Assembly (NCBI RefSeq): GCF_900102965.1
Contig: NZ_FNGM01000007.1
Coordinates: 246,982-310,981, forward strand
Reading direction: 5' to 3'
Source of the DNA: Paenibacillus jilunlii
Lineage (GTDB): Bacteria; Bacillota; Bacilli; Paenibacillales; Paenibacillaceae
Length of the DNA stretch: 64,000 bases
Under the pieces are notes generated by a model, which saw only the letters and a program-made list of their open reading frames with translations, searched no databases and was not told where the DNA came from. This document shows positions 17,624 through 25,296 of this stretch, one piece after another. A program made the position numbers and the translations under genes. How positions within the stretch are numbered: the first letter of the stretch is position 1; every line of letters begins with the position of its first letter.

Positions 17624-18673
17624 TCAGAAATTTTCCAGAACAATCTTTCCTATCGATCTTCCTGTTTCCATTTTTTCATGTACTGCACGCAGGTTTTTTG
17701 CATTAATTGGTTCTAACCGTTCAGTTAAAGTGGTTTTTAACTTGCCATTATCGATTAATTCAGCCAGTTCATTCAGCAGTTCGTGCTGTTTGATCATATC
17801 TTTGGTCTGGAACATTGATCGGGTAAACATAAGTTCCCATACAAACGTAACACTTTTAGAGAAAAGCAAATCCATATCCAAGCTTCCCGTCCATGAAGTC
17901 TTATCTGCAGGAACGATTGAACAAATCTTACCTTGAGGGGTTATAACCTCTGCCATATTCGCTAAATGTTGTACCGTGTCATTTAAGCAAAATATATAAT
18001 CCACGGTCTCATATCCAATATCCTTGAGTTGCGTTGCAAAATGGCTATTGTGGTTAATTGTAAAATCTGCCCCTTGATTTTTAGTCCACTGGATTGACTC
18101 TGGGCGTGAAGCAGTACCAATTACGGTTAGCCCTGCTAATTTGGCAAGTTGAGTAGCAATCGACCCTACTCCTCCTGCTGCACCAATAATGAGTATGCTT
18201 TTATTTGTGTTTTCTTCTGCGCTATGATTGATTCCCAAACGGTCAAACAGACCTTCCCAGGCAGTAATTGAGGTAAGCGGTAAAGCGGCTGCTTGTGCGA
18301 AATCCAAACTCTTCGGTTTGTTTCCCGCAATTCGTTCATCCACCAAGTGAAATTCACTGTTACCCCCTGGTCGAGCCACACTCCCTGCATAATATATCTC
18401 GTCTCCAGGTTTAAACAACTGACATTCGGGTCCAACCTGCTCCACGATCCCGGCTACATCCCAACCCAGAATTTTAGGTAATCCTTCTTCATAATTGTTA
18501 TTCTGTCGCATACCCAAGTCGGCAGGGTTGACAGAGATGGCTTTTACTTCTACCAATAGATCACGGCCTGTGGGAAGCGGTTTTTCTATAAACAGATCAA
18601 CCAGACTCTCCGGATTGGATATTGCGAGATATCGGTAAGCACCGACTGCTTTCATTTTTTGATGATTGTTCAT
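17624..18673 (-). CDS. Zinc-type alcohol dehydrogenase family / quinone oxidoreductase
   Basis: A 349-residue MDR-superfamily oxidoreductase. The N-terminal GroES-like part (VEVKAISVNPADLGMRQ, GWDVAGIVEQVG, GDEIYYAGS) precedes a Rossmann fold with ILIIGAAGGVGSIATQLAKL. Structural zinc cysteines are absent, as in the zinc-free quinone oxidoreductase branch. It probably reduces quinones or enones with NADPH, giving electrophile defence. It diverges from an HxlR regulator and an inverted repeat between them is the likely operator. The start has GAAGGGAAGAAAAAT upstream. Confidence 0.85.
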   Translation of the reverse strand: MNNHQKMKAVGAYRYLAISNPESLVDLFIEKPLPTGRDLLVEVKAISVNPADLGMRQNNNYEEGLPKILGWDVAGIVEQVGPECQLFKPGDEIYYAGSVARPGGNSEFHLVDERIAGNKPKSLDFAQAAALPLTSITAWEGLFDRLGINHSAEENTNKSILIIGAAGGVGSIATQLAKLAGLTVIGTASRPESIQWTKNQGADFTINHNSHFATQLKDIGYETVDYIFCLNDTVQHLANMAEVITPQGKICSIVPADKTSWTGSLDMDLLFSKSVTFVWELMFTRSMFQTKDMIKQHELLNELAELIDNGKLKTTLTERLEPINAKNLRAVHEKMETGRSIGKIVLENF

Positions 18674-18728
18674 ATTTTTCTTCCCTTCGAATTGGGTTAT
18701 CGTGCAATTGAATTATATGTTGTATACT

Positions 18729-18743
18729 TACTTTAGGAAAGTA
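18729..18743. promoter_or_regulatory. Probable HxlR operator
   Basis: TACTTT-AGG-AAAGTA is a perfect six-base inverted repeat in the divergent interval, preceded by TATACT. HxlR-family sites are commonly of this TACTTTnnnAAAGTA type. Confidence 0.65.
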
Positions 18744-18798
18744 GGCATAATTTTATTATATAGTATTAAAAATCATACCATTGTAAGGAGAGCGAGTA

Positions 18799-19176
18799 AT
18801 GGGAGACCGAAGAAACAAATACGGTGCTAATCCAAATATGGAAGGATGTCCTGTGGAGACAACTCTGGATGTGATCGGGGGGAAATGGAAAGGGATCATT
18901 CTCTATCATCTCATCGACGGAACCAAAAGATTTAATGAATTCCGCCGTCTCAATCCGGGGATTACACAGTTTATGCTGACACTCCAGTTACGGGAGCTTG
19001 AACGGGATGGCATCATTCATAGAGAAGTTTATAAAGAAGTTCCGCCCAAAGTGGAATATTCACTAACTGATTTTGGAAGGACGTTAGAACCGATCATAGT
19101 ATCTATGAAGGAATGGGGGGAGATCTATAAAATCAAACTTAAAGAAATTAGAACACCACAAGAGGAAGAGGCTTGA
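18799..19176 (+). CDS. HxlR-family regulator
   Basis: A 125-residue winged-helix protein. The HxlR signature is clear: [20 protein letters not shown] near residue 17, [40 protein letters not shown] and [14 protein letters not shown]. The cysteine at residue 18 is the usual redox or electrophile sensor. It probably controls the divergent oxidoreductase and itself. The ribosome site is TAAGGAGAGCGAGTA, and a strong terminator follows the stop. Confidence 0.9.
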   Translation: MGDRRNKYGANPNMEGCPVETTLDVIGGKWKGIILYHLIDGTKRFNEFRRLNPGITQFMLTLQLRELERDGIIHREVYKEVPPKVEYSLTDFGRTLEPIIVSMKEWGEIYKIKLKEIRTPQEEEA

Positions 19177-19194
19177 ATGTTCAGCCGATTCAAT

Positions 19195-19250
19195 AAAACA
19201 GCGGCAGTCTGGACTTTATTTCTCGTCTATGGCTGCCGCTGTTTCCTTTT
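19195..19250 (+). terminator. Rho-independent terminator after the HxlR gene
   Basis: AAACAGCGGCAG (19196-19207) pairs with CTGCCGCTGTTT (19233-19244), followed by CCTTTT. Its presence shows that the frame extending upstream of the SorC start is not coding. Confidence 0.85.
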
Positions 19251-19365
19251 ATTAGTGATATTAACAGTAATTAACTGTAAACGTATACTAAACCCAAGAT
19301 ATGCACTTTTGACGAAACAACTAAGCACAATTGTGCAAGATGATAGGGAGAGCGAGGCCAATCAA

Positions 19366-20328
19366 ATGAATGAAGACGAGAAAAAATTATTGATTCAGGT
19401 CGCAAAGATGTATTACCTTGAGGATTTGACCCAGAGCGATATTTCTAAACGTCTGGGTATCTACCATACTTCAATCAGCCGGCTGCTGAAAAAGGCAAGA
19501 GATGAGGGCATCGTGCAGATCAACATTATAGATGAGGACAAAAATCACTCCGAAATGGAGAAACGCATGAAGCACATGTTTGGTCTGCAGGAGGTGATCA
19601 TCGCCGCTTCCAAAGAGAGCATGTCTGGCAGCGACAAAACGAAATCCGTCGCAAGAGCCGGGGCCGGACTGCTGAACAAGATTATTAGAGACGAGGATGT
19701 TGTCGGGTTTGCCTGGGGAAGAACGATAGGAAGCCTTATAGGAGAATTCGCCGACTGTCCGCAGAGAGCGGCGCATTTTGTGCCGCTTGCCGGCGGCCCT
19801 GGAGACATGGATACCAAATATCACGTCAATGCGATCGTATACAGCATCGCCCAGGATTTTGGCGGTGAAGCACATATGATTGATGCGGCGGCTGTTCTGG
19901 AACGCAAGGAAACCAAGGATGAAATCGTCCACTCTAACTACTTTCGGAAAATCTCCGGTCTATGGGAGAAGCTTACAGTCGCGGTAGTAGGCATTGGCGC
20001 CCCCATCAACAACTCCAATATGATCTGGACCGGTTTTTTTGGAGATAAGGAAATCAAGGATCTGAACAGTCATGATGCCGTCGGCGATATCTGTTCCCGG
20101 TTCTATGATTCACAAGGAAATGCGGTAAATTCGGAGCTTGCTGAGCGCACAATCGCCATTCCTCTGGAACGTCTGAGAGATACCCGTTATACAGTGGCGC
20201 TGGCCGAATCCGTGGAGAAAGCGCCATCGATTCTCGGAGCCATCCGCGGCAAATATATCAATGCCCTGGTCACCAATGAGGAGACCGCTGCCGAGGTGAT
20301 CCGGCTGGCCGAAAATGCGGCTGTGTAA
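19366..20328 (+). CDS. SorC-family sugar-binding transcriptional regulator
   Basis: A 320-residue SorC/DeoR-type regulator. The N-terminal helix-turn-helix (LIQVAKMYYLEDLTQSDISK, then RLGIYHTSISRLLKKA) is followed by the sugar-phosphate-binding domain (EDVVGFAWGRTIGSLIGEF, VPLAGGPGDMDTKYHVNAIV, VVGIGAPI, NALVTNEETA). The start is at MNEDEKK: the upstream extension overlaps the preceding terminator, and the resulting length is normal for the family. A gutM-like gene begins 27 bases after the stop. In Firmicutes this pairing belongs to glucitol/sorbitol PTS operons, but the structural genes are missing here, so the regulator may be an orphan. Confidence 0.85.
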   Translation: MNEDEKKLLIQVAKMYYLEDLTQSDISKRLGIYHTSISRLLKKARDEGIVQINIIDEDKNHSEMEKRMKHMFGLQEVIIAASKESMSGSDKTKSVARAGAGLLNKIIRDEDVVGFAWGRTIGSLIGEFADCPQRAAHFVPLAGGPGDMDTKYHVNAIVYSIAQDFGGEAHMIDAAAVLERKETKDEIVHSNYFRKISGLWEKLTVAVVGIGAPINNSNMIWTGFFGDKEIKDLNSHDAVGDICSRFYDSQGNAVNSELAERTIAIPLERLRDTRYTVALAESVEKAPSILGAIRGKYINALVTNEETAAEVIRLAENAAV

Positions 20329-20355
20329 CCAGCACCATAAGAGGAGGAAAATCGG

Positions 20356-20670
20356 ATGGCCTTTCTGATCATCACCGCAGCTCTCGCATGGCTGCTGCAG
20401 GGAATGCCGGGACCCCTGCAAATCAGGAATTTCAATAAAAAATATACAGAGCTTAGAAAGCTCGGACGCGTTGCCATCGGCAAAAAAACAGGAAAAATCA
20501 AAGCCGGCACTGTGGTTATGTTCGCCATTGATTCGAACGCCAGAATTTTGCAGGCAGCTCAAATGCAAGGGGTTACAGTCTTTTCAAGAGTACAACGTAA
20601 TACATCACCACTTTGTTTGGAATGGGCACCCGGTGTTCTTCAAATGTATCTCTCATGCCCAGAATGGTAA
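20356..20670 (+). pseudogene. gutM: Truncated glucitol operon activator GutM
   Basis: The first about 78 residues match GutM: an N-terminal membrane segment (LIITAALAWLLQ), then LQIRNFNKKYTELRKLGRVA, IGKKTGKIKAGTVVMFAID and GVTVFSRV. After that the sequence changes abruptly to QRNTSPLCLEWAPGVLQ, unlike GutM, which normally continues for about 40 more residues. The switch near 20590 coincides with the end of a minus-strand frame, indicating a deletion or insertion junction. A GAGGAGGAAAATCGG ribosome site remains, so a truncated protein may still be made. Confidence 0.75.
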
Positions 20671-20812
20671 TAAATTCTTCGACAATCTTCCGGTTCATAT
20701 CCGGCAGGACGAGATATCTAACCTTTTTAGCACATTCTTTGGGTGTATAGTAAGTACCCATATCGATTCCTTTTGCTCTTGGAAGACGCTGATTGACGCT
20801 GCTTTTGTTCAT
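20573..20812 (-). CDS. Hypothetical protein, possibly a remnant
   Basis: A 79-residue frame, convergent with and overlapping the truncated gutM. It contains GTYYTPKECAKKVRYLVLPD and MNRKIVEEFITILGMRDTFE. The composition is protein-like, but no family is recognised. AAGGGG lies somewhat far (13 bases) from the ATG. Its C-terminus is formed from the gutM junction, so it may itself be truncated. Confidence 0.35.
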   Translation of the reverse strand: MNKSSVNQRLPRAKGIDMGTYYTPKECAKKVRYLVLPDMNRKIVEEFITILGMRDTFEEHRVPIPNKVVMYYVVLLKRL

Positions 20813-21070
20813 GGTTTACAACAAACCCCTTATAATCAAGATGTATTAAAATTTATTAGTAATAATTACGATTAACACATCATATATTATCTTTTGATTC
20901 CCGCAATGTCAACGCTATTCACACTGGAGTTGATCAATATAACGTCATATGAAAGCGCTATAATTTCTCCCATAATCCAAAACCTCTCCTATAGCTTTCC
21001 CTCTCTGGTTCTTCAATAATGAAGGAAGGCACTGCAGGCCGCTAATCCACCACCGTAAAGGAGAAGATCC
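20813..21070. other. Intergenic region with possible cre site
   Basis: AT-rich interval without a gene. TGAAAGCGCTATAA at 20950-20963 resembles a catabolite-responsive element (TGWAANCGNTNWCA) and could serve the following gene. No clear promoter was found. Confidence 0.35.
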
Positions 21071-21637
21071 ATGCCGCATCCTTTCATTACGATCAGCGAG
21101 GCCCTATCCCAGCCAAGAAGCAGATATTTCGGAATTGTCTATAAGGATGGCAAGTTTACGGCAAATGATCCGATGAGTTTTTTCGGGCGCAAGCTGCCTG
21201 ACCCTGAGCTGACCTTCGATACCGCGAACAATAAAACATTGGTGAACGTTCACATGAACGGCTCGATCAAAAACATCACAGTGTATAACGGCAGCTACTA
21301 TAGTGATAATATGATGCCTCCGCCCGGGCGCTGTCCTTCCGGACCCTCAGTCCAAGCAGCTCCTTTACCTGGGAACAGCAAGCTGGGCAGCAGAAGCTTC
21401 AGTGTGGCCTACCGGAAAACGGAAAACGCTGTGGAGGCTTCCATCCTGAATCTTTGCACGGAGACGATCACGGTATTCGTCGAGCTACGGCATGATAATG
21501 CCTGCGGGCTTGAGCCTTTTGCCCGCACGGGAGAGAAGGAGCTGGCTGTCCATGAAGAGTTGGCTGACCGTTCGGACTCCCGCCTCTTCAAGAAGACCCT
21601 TGAACCAGGGAGGGCGATCACTTTCGGATTGCGTTGA
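21071..21637 (+). CDS. Hypothetical protein, possibly rearranged
   Basis: A 188-residue protein with good ribosome site (AAAGGAGAAGATCC). Residues 1-83 look well structured (RYFGIVYKDGKFTANDPMSF, then FGRKLPDPELTFDTANNKT and NGSIKNITVYNGSYYSDN), like the first beta-rich domain of a larger enzyme. A low-complexity Pro/Gly/Ser stretch (83-105) follows, and then a different-looking tail ending in LEPGRAITFGLR. The change could mark an internal deletion or frameshift, because a neighbouring frame reads RALSFRTLSPSSSFTWEQQ over the same stretch. No family assigned. It stands alone, before the GH172 operon that converges from the right. Confidence 0.5.
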   Translation: MPHPFITISEALSQPRSRYFGIVYKDGKFTANDPMSFFGRKLPDPELTFDTANNKTLVNVHMNGSIKNITVYNGSYYSDNMMPPPGRCPSGPSVQAAPLPGNSKLGSRSFSVAYRKTENAVEASILNLCTETITVFVELRHDNACGLEPFARTGEKELAVHEELADRSDSRLFKKTLEPGRAITFGLR

Positions 21638-22212
21638 CCTGCATTGGCTTGGGTCGACCTGGTGACTTGGGATGACCTGGGTCGCCTTGGGGGCTTCCCC
21701 TTTACCTGCTACCACTTGCCGCCAGTAACGGTCAAGTGGAATCATCCTTAATCCCCGGCGAGGATGAACCAACGCCAAAAGTGCCCCTGCTCCATAAGCA
21801 GGGGCTTAAATTCATTACACTATGATTTCCTCAAGTCTTCCATTATTGCTATAGCGCAAAAACCCACCGAATCTGGGAATCTCCCCGTTCGTTGCGCACA
21901 CAGAAGACCCTATTTCCCGGAATCTTCCTGTTCAGCCAAACTTACGGACTGAGAATACACTATTTGTCCTCATTCCCCCTCATATACCTCGTTTGAGCCC
22001 AAATAACGTCTCCTGAGTCCGTATTCTCCACCAATTTGAGGTTTTGAGGTAACATAACGACTCTGGAGTCCGGATCGGGCGGCAGGACTGCAGGCAGGTG
22101 CGCAGCCAGCGGGCGGCCAGAATGTTGATCTGCGCACGGTTCTGATGCCGTGTTCTGACTTTGTATTCTGACGCTTTGTCCTTAGCACTATGTTCTAAGC
22201 ACTGTTCCACCA
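21638..22212. other. Intergenic region, low-complexity and repeat-containing
   Basis: No gene is supported. The first 70 bases contain a degenerate GACCTGGGT/GCCTTGG-rich stretch. A perfect nine-pair hairpin GCCCCTGCT/AGCAGGGGC is at 21783-21805. The 21943-22073 stretch carries a dispersed motif (listed next). Short minus-strand frames here have no ribosome sites. Confidence 0.5.
21943..22073. repeat. Three copies of a CGGACTC-type short repeat
   Basis: On the minus strand CGGACTCAGGAGACGTTATT (22021-22002) and CGGACTCCAGAGTCGTTATG (22072-22053) share 15 of 20 bases. On the plus strand ACGGACTGAGAATACACTATT starting at 21943 is a more diverged, inverted copy. The nature is unknown. Confidence 0.4.
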
Positions 22213-22253
22213 TAATAAGGCTGCTTGGGGCAGTTTTCCTGCTTCAAGCAGCC
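22213..22253 (-). terminator. Terminator of the YesMN-ABC-GH172 locus
   Basis: On the minus strand GGCTGCTTG and CAAGCAGCC form a nine-pair stem, followed by TTATTAT. It lies 14 bases beyond the stop of the GH172 gene. Confidence 0.75.
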
Positions 22254-22266
22254 GCTGGCTTAAGGC

Positions 22267-23424
22267 TTAGAACGTCCGGTAGAACTGCTTTGCGCTATCC
22301 TTCTCGGGCAGCGGGAGCCGCAGGTGAACGGGCAGCATCTCCGGGTAAGATTTGTGGGGCTCGCGCTGGTACCAGTAGGCTACCGAAGAATAATCATTCG
22401 ACTGGGAGTTTCCATGACCGTGCTCAATACTGAACCGCAGGGACTCCCGGAAAATAACGGGGTCGACGATATGGAAACGGTATTGTGTCATTTTGCCGGA
22501 ATAATCATTGAACAGAATCGTATTGCTCTCTCGCCAGGCATCCCCGTTGCCGCGAATCGGGGCATACAGCGATATCCCGTGATACGGGCTGTCATATTTG
22601 CCGGACGGGTAGCCCCACGCGGCACAGAAATAATCCTCTGTCCCTGTGCCATGCAGGCGGGGCGGCCACGGTTCGCCGTCGATGAAGAACATATCATCCC
22701 CTTCGCCCGGCCAGCTGAAGCCCGGCATCGGATTCAAGTGATCAATGCTGAGGTTGCAGCCGACATAATGCCCTTCACCCACGGCATCCATAATCACATA
22801 GTTCTCGTCCCCGGTCAGATTTTTAAGCTCATACACTTTCTGGTCGGCATAATTGGGCTTATCCTGGCTGTCATGCTCCAGCTTCAAGGCCGCCAGGTCG
22901 ACCGTCCCCTGCGTGGGATTCTCCCTGCGCCAGGAAGCGTGAAAGTAGAAGCTGTCCTCCGGGATCTGCTTTTCCACATAGTCGACATAGAAATAGAGGA
23001 CCATTTCATCTTCGCATTCATTGACTATCTCGATCCGCGCACCGCTGCGGAAAGGCATTTCAAAAAAACAGTTCATCGCCGCCTTGTCCTCAATCACTCC
23101 CTGGGTCGTAATCATATTCAGCGGCATGGAGACATAGTGGCTGGCCACCCCGTGGCCGACACCGAAGAAATCGCCTACCGGCGATTCCACACTGGGCTCC
23201 TCCTCTCCATCCCAGAACATGCGGACCAGCACTTTGCGGAACGCATATTTATTCCGGGCGGCTATCGTCATCCAGATATGCTGGATAATGCCCGAGCCTT
23301 CAATTTCAGCGATGGCTGCCGTCTGCCCGGCTCCGATAACGATGAAATCCCGGTTGCCCCCCGTCTGATCCCAGCTGGACAATCTGCGGGATTGCCCCTC
23401 CTTGCGCAGATATAATGAATTCAT
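22267..23424 (-). CDS. GH172 (DUF2961) fructofuranosidase-like enzyme, copy 1
   Basis: A 385-residue DUF2961 protein, the family now called GH172. Its founding member is a difructose dianhydride I synthase/hydrolase (an alpha-D-fructofuranosidase), and other members are arabinofuranosidases. Signatures include KEGQSRRLSSWDQTGGNRDF, EIEGSGIIQHIWMTI, a short metal/acid-rich ENPT segment and HGTGTEDYFCAAWGYPSGKY with an invariant glutamate. There is no signal peptide, so the substrate is imported first. The ATG with GAGGATCTGTG upstream is preferred over GTG one codon earlier. It is the last gene after two permeases and a binding protein. It is about 30 percent alike by eye to the second copy at 32305-33393. 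Confidence 0.87.
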   Translation of the reverse strand: MNSLYLRKEGQSRRLSSWDQTGGNRDFIVIGAGQTAAIAEIEGSGIIQHIWMTIAARNKYAFRKVLVRMFWDGEEEPSVESPVGDFFGVGHGVASHYVSMPLNMITTQGVIEDKAAMNCFFEMPFRSGARIEIVNECEDEMVLYFYVDYVEKQIPEDSFYFHASWRRENPTQGTVDLAALKLEHDSQDKPNYADQKVYELKNLTGDENYVIMDAVGEGHYVGCNLSIDHLNPMPGFSWPGEGDDMFFIDGEPWPPRLHGTGTEDYFCAAWGYPSGKYDSPYHGISLYAPIRGNGDAWRESNTILFNDYSGKMTQYRFHIVDPVIFRESLRFSIEHGHGNSQSNDYSSVAYWYQREPHKSYPEMLPVHLRLPLPEKDSAKQFYRTF

Positions 23425-23449
23425 CACAGATCCTCACTCCTTAGGTTAT

Positions 23450-24283
23450 TCAGGCTTTGATGCCTGTTAGTGTAATGCCCTCGATAAAGTACCTCTGCCC
23501 GATAAAAAAGACGACAATCGCCGGAGCCAGCACCACCGTAGCCGCGGCCATCATCAGATGCCATTCTGCTGCGTACATGCCTTTAAATTGCTGCAGACCC
23601 AGCGCCAGCGTATATTTGGATTCGCTGTTCAGATAAACCAGCGGCCCCAGGAAGTCATTCCATGAGGCCAGAAAGGTGAACAGGCCTACAACGACCAGCG
23701 CGGGCCGCGTCAGGGGAATGATAATGGAGATAAAAATCCGCCAATGGCTTGCACCATCCACATAAGCAGCCTCGTCCAGGTCGCGGGGAATACTCAGATA
23801 GAACTGGCGCAGCAGGAAGATATTGAACGCGCCTCCGCCGAACCAGGCCGGTGCGATCAGTGGAATGAACGAATTGGTTAATCCCAGCTTGCTCCAGCCG
23901 ATAAAGGTAGGAATCAGCGTAACCGCATAGGGAAGCATCATACTGGACAAAAGCAGGCCAAACACAAGGTCCCGTCCTCTCCAGGACATGCGGGCAAAGC
24001 TGTACGCACTGATGGAGCAGGTCACTAGGACACCCAGCATCGTAAAAATTACAATAACCGTTGTATTGATAAAGTAACGGCCAAATGGCAAAATGGTCAG
24101 TGCTTCGCTGAAATTGCCAAACCGGAAGGGATCGGGTATCCAGATGGGCGGCAGCTCAAAAATTTGCCCCATATCCATCAGGGAGCTGCGGATGAGCCAG
24201 ATCAGCGGCAGCAGACTGAAGAGGCCTCCGGCCACAAGCACCAAATACACCAATCCCTTCTCGACCCATGCCCTATTCCTCAT
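23450..24283 (-). CDS. Carbohydrate ABC permease (MalG type)
   Basis: A 277-residue CUT1 permease with six helices, an EAA loop (RDLDEAAYVDGASHWRIFISIIIPLTRPA) and the C-terminal QRYFIEGITLTGIKA. It overlaps the preceding permease gene by four bases (ATGA), indicating translational coupling. It forms the channel with its MalF-type partner and serves the binding protein upstream in the operon. The downstream GH172 suggests a fructofuranosyl or arabinofuranosyl oligosaccharide as cargo. Confidence 0.88.
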   Translation of the reverse strand: MRNRAWVEKGLVYLVLVAGGLFSLLPLIWLIRSSLMDMGQIFELPPIWIPDPFRFGNFSEALTILPFGRYFINTTVIVIFTMLGVLVTCSISAYSFARMSWRGRDLVFGLLLSSMMLPYAVTLIPTFIGWSKLGLTNSFIPLIAPAWFGGGAFNIFLLRQFYLSIPRDLDEAAYVDGASHWRIFISIIIPLTRPALVVVGLFTFLASWNDFLGPLVYLNSESKYTLALGLQQFKGMYAAEWHLMMAAATVVLAPAIVVFFIGQRYFIEGITLTGIKA

Positions 24284-25221
24284 CTGGCTTCATCTCCCTC
24301 GTAATACACCCATTTTTTCGATGTCTTGAAGACCATATAGGTCAACAGCATAATGATGATGAACAGCACCCAGGCAATAGCGCTCGCACTTCCCATCCGT
24401 GAGAACTGAAAGGCTTCCCGGTACAGATAGAAGACATAGAACAAGCTGGCATTGTTGGGTCCGCCGCTGGTCATGACATAGGCCTGGGAGAACACCTGAA
24501 ACCCGTTAATGATGCCCATAATCAAGTTGAAAAAAATCGTCGGCGTCATCATGGGAATCGTGATATTCCGCAGCTTATGAAGCTTCGATCCCCCGTCTAT
24601 CTCAATGGCCTCATACAGCGAGCGGGGAATATCCTGCAGGCCGGCCAGGAAGATAATCATCGTCCCTCCCGTTGTCCACAGGTTCATCAGCGCCAGCGAG
24701 GGGACCACGGATTTCTCTCCAAAAATCCATTGGCTGCCGGGAAGTCCAATAGCCCGGAGCATCTCGTTGGCCAGCCCCAAATCGGGATTCAGGAGCCACA
24801 GCCAAATGAACGAAATCGCGATAATCGGCACGATGGACGGCAGATAGAAGACCGTCCGGAAGATGGCTTTTCCCTTGATGTTCCGGTTCAGAAGGATGGC
24901 CAGCAGAAAGGAATAGATAATGCCGGTTGGCACACTGAGCACCACAAAGTACAGGGTAACCCCAAGCGACTTGTAAAAATACTGGTCTTCTCCACTGAAC
25001 ATTCTGGTGTAATTGTCCAGTCCGATAAAGGTTGGTGAATTGGAGCCCGAATAGTCGGTAAAGCTCATATACAGGCTGTAGATCATGGGACCCAGCGTAA
25101 AAATCAGCAGCCCAAGAATGGCCGGCAGGGCAAACAGGATGCCGAGCAGCTCATTCCTGTAGGAGCTGCGCTTAGTCTTTGCACGGTTCACACTCAGGGA
25201 AGAGACGGGTTCCATACACAT
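24280..25221 (-). CDS. Carbohydrate ABC permease (MalF type)
   Basis: A 313-residue permease with six helices. YSLYMSFTDYSGSNSPTFIGLDNYTRMF follows the first helix and RSLYEAIEIDGGSKLHKLRNITIPMMTP is the EAA loop. The start is put at ATGTGTATG after GAGAGGAAGC. A reading 23 codons longer nearly touches the binding-protein gene and lacks a ribosome site. It is coupled to the MalG-type gene by an ATGA overlap. Confidence 0.87.
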   Translation of the reverse strand: MCMEPVSSLSVNRAKTKRSSYRNELLGILFALPAILGLLIFTLGPMIYSLYMSFTDYSGSNSPTFIGLDNYTRMFSGEDQYFYKSLGVTLYFVVLSVPTGIIYSFLLAILLNRNIKGKAIFRTVFYLPSIVPIIAISFIWLWLLNPDLGLANEMLRAIGLPGSQWIFGEKSVVPSLALMNLWTTGGTMIIFLAGLQDIPRSLYEAIEIDGGSKLHKLRNITIPMMTPTIFFNLIMGIINGFQVFSQAYVMTSGGPNNASLFYVFYLYREAFQFSRMGSASAIAWVLFIIIMLLTYMVFKTSKKWVYYEGDEAR

Positions 25222-25296
25222 GCTTCCTCTCTTCAGGCTGCCGCCGGCAGCGGCCCTGCCCGTGAATCCCGCAGAGCCGCCTTCCGGCAAAGCCCG

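Noticed and set aside
19177..19365. N-terminal extension of the SorC regulator
   Set aside because: It runs through the terminator of the HxlR gene and would give an atypical hydrophobic extension; the internal ATG gives the family's normal length.
22324..23415. Plus-strand open frame of about 363 codons opposite the GH172 gene
   Set aside because: It mirrors the GH172 gene, has histidine/arginine-rich unlikely composition and no ribosome site. The minus-strand protein is a clear family member.
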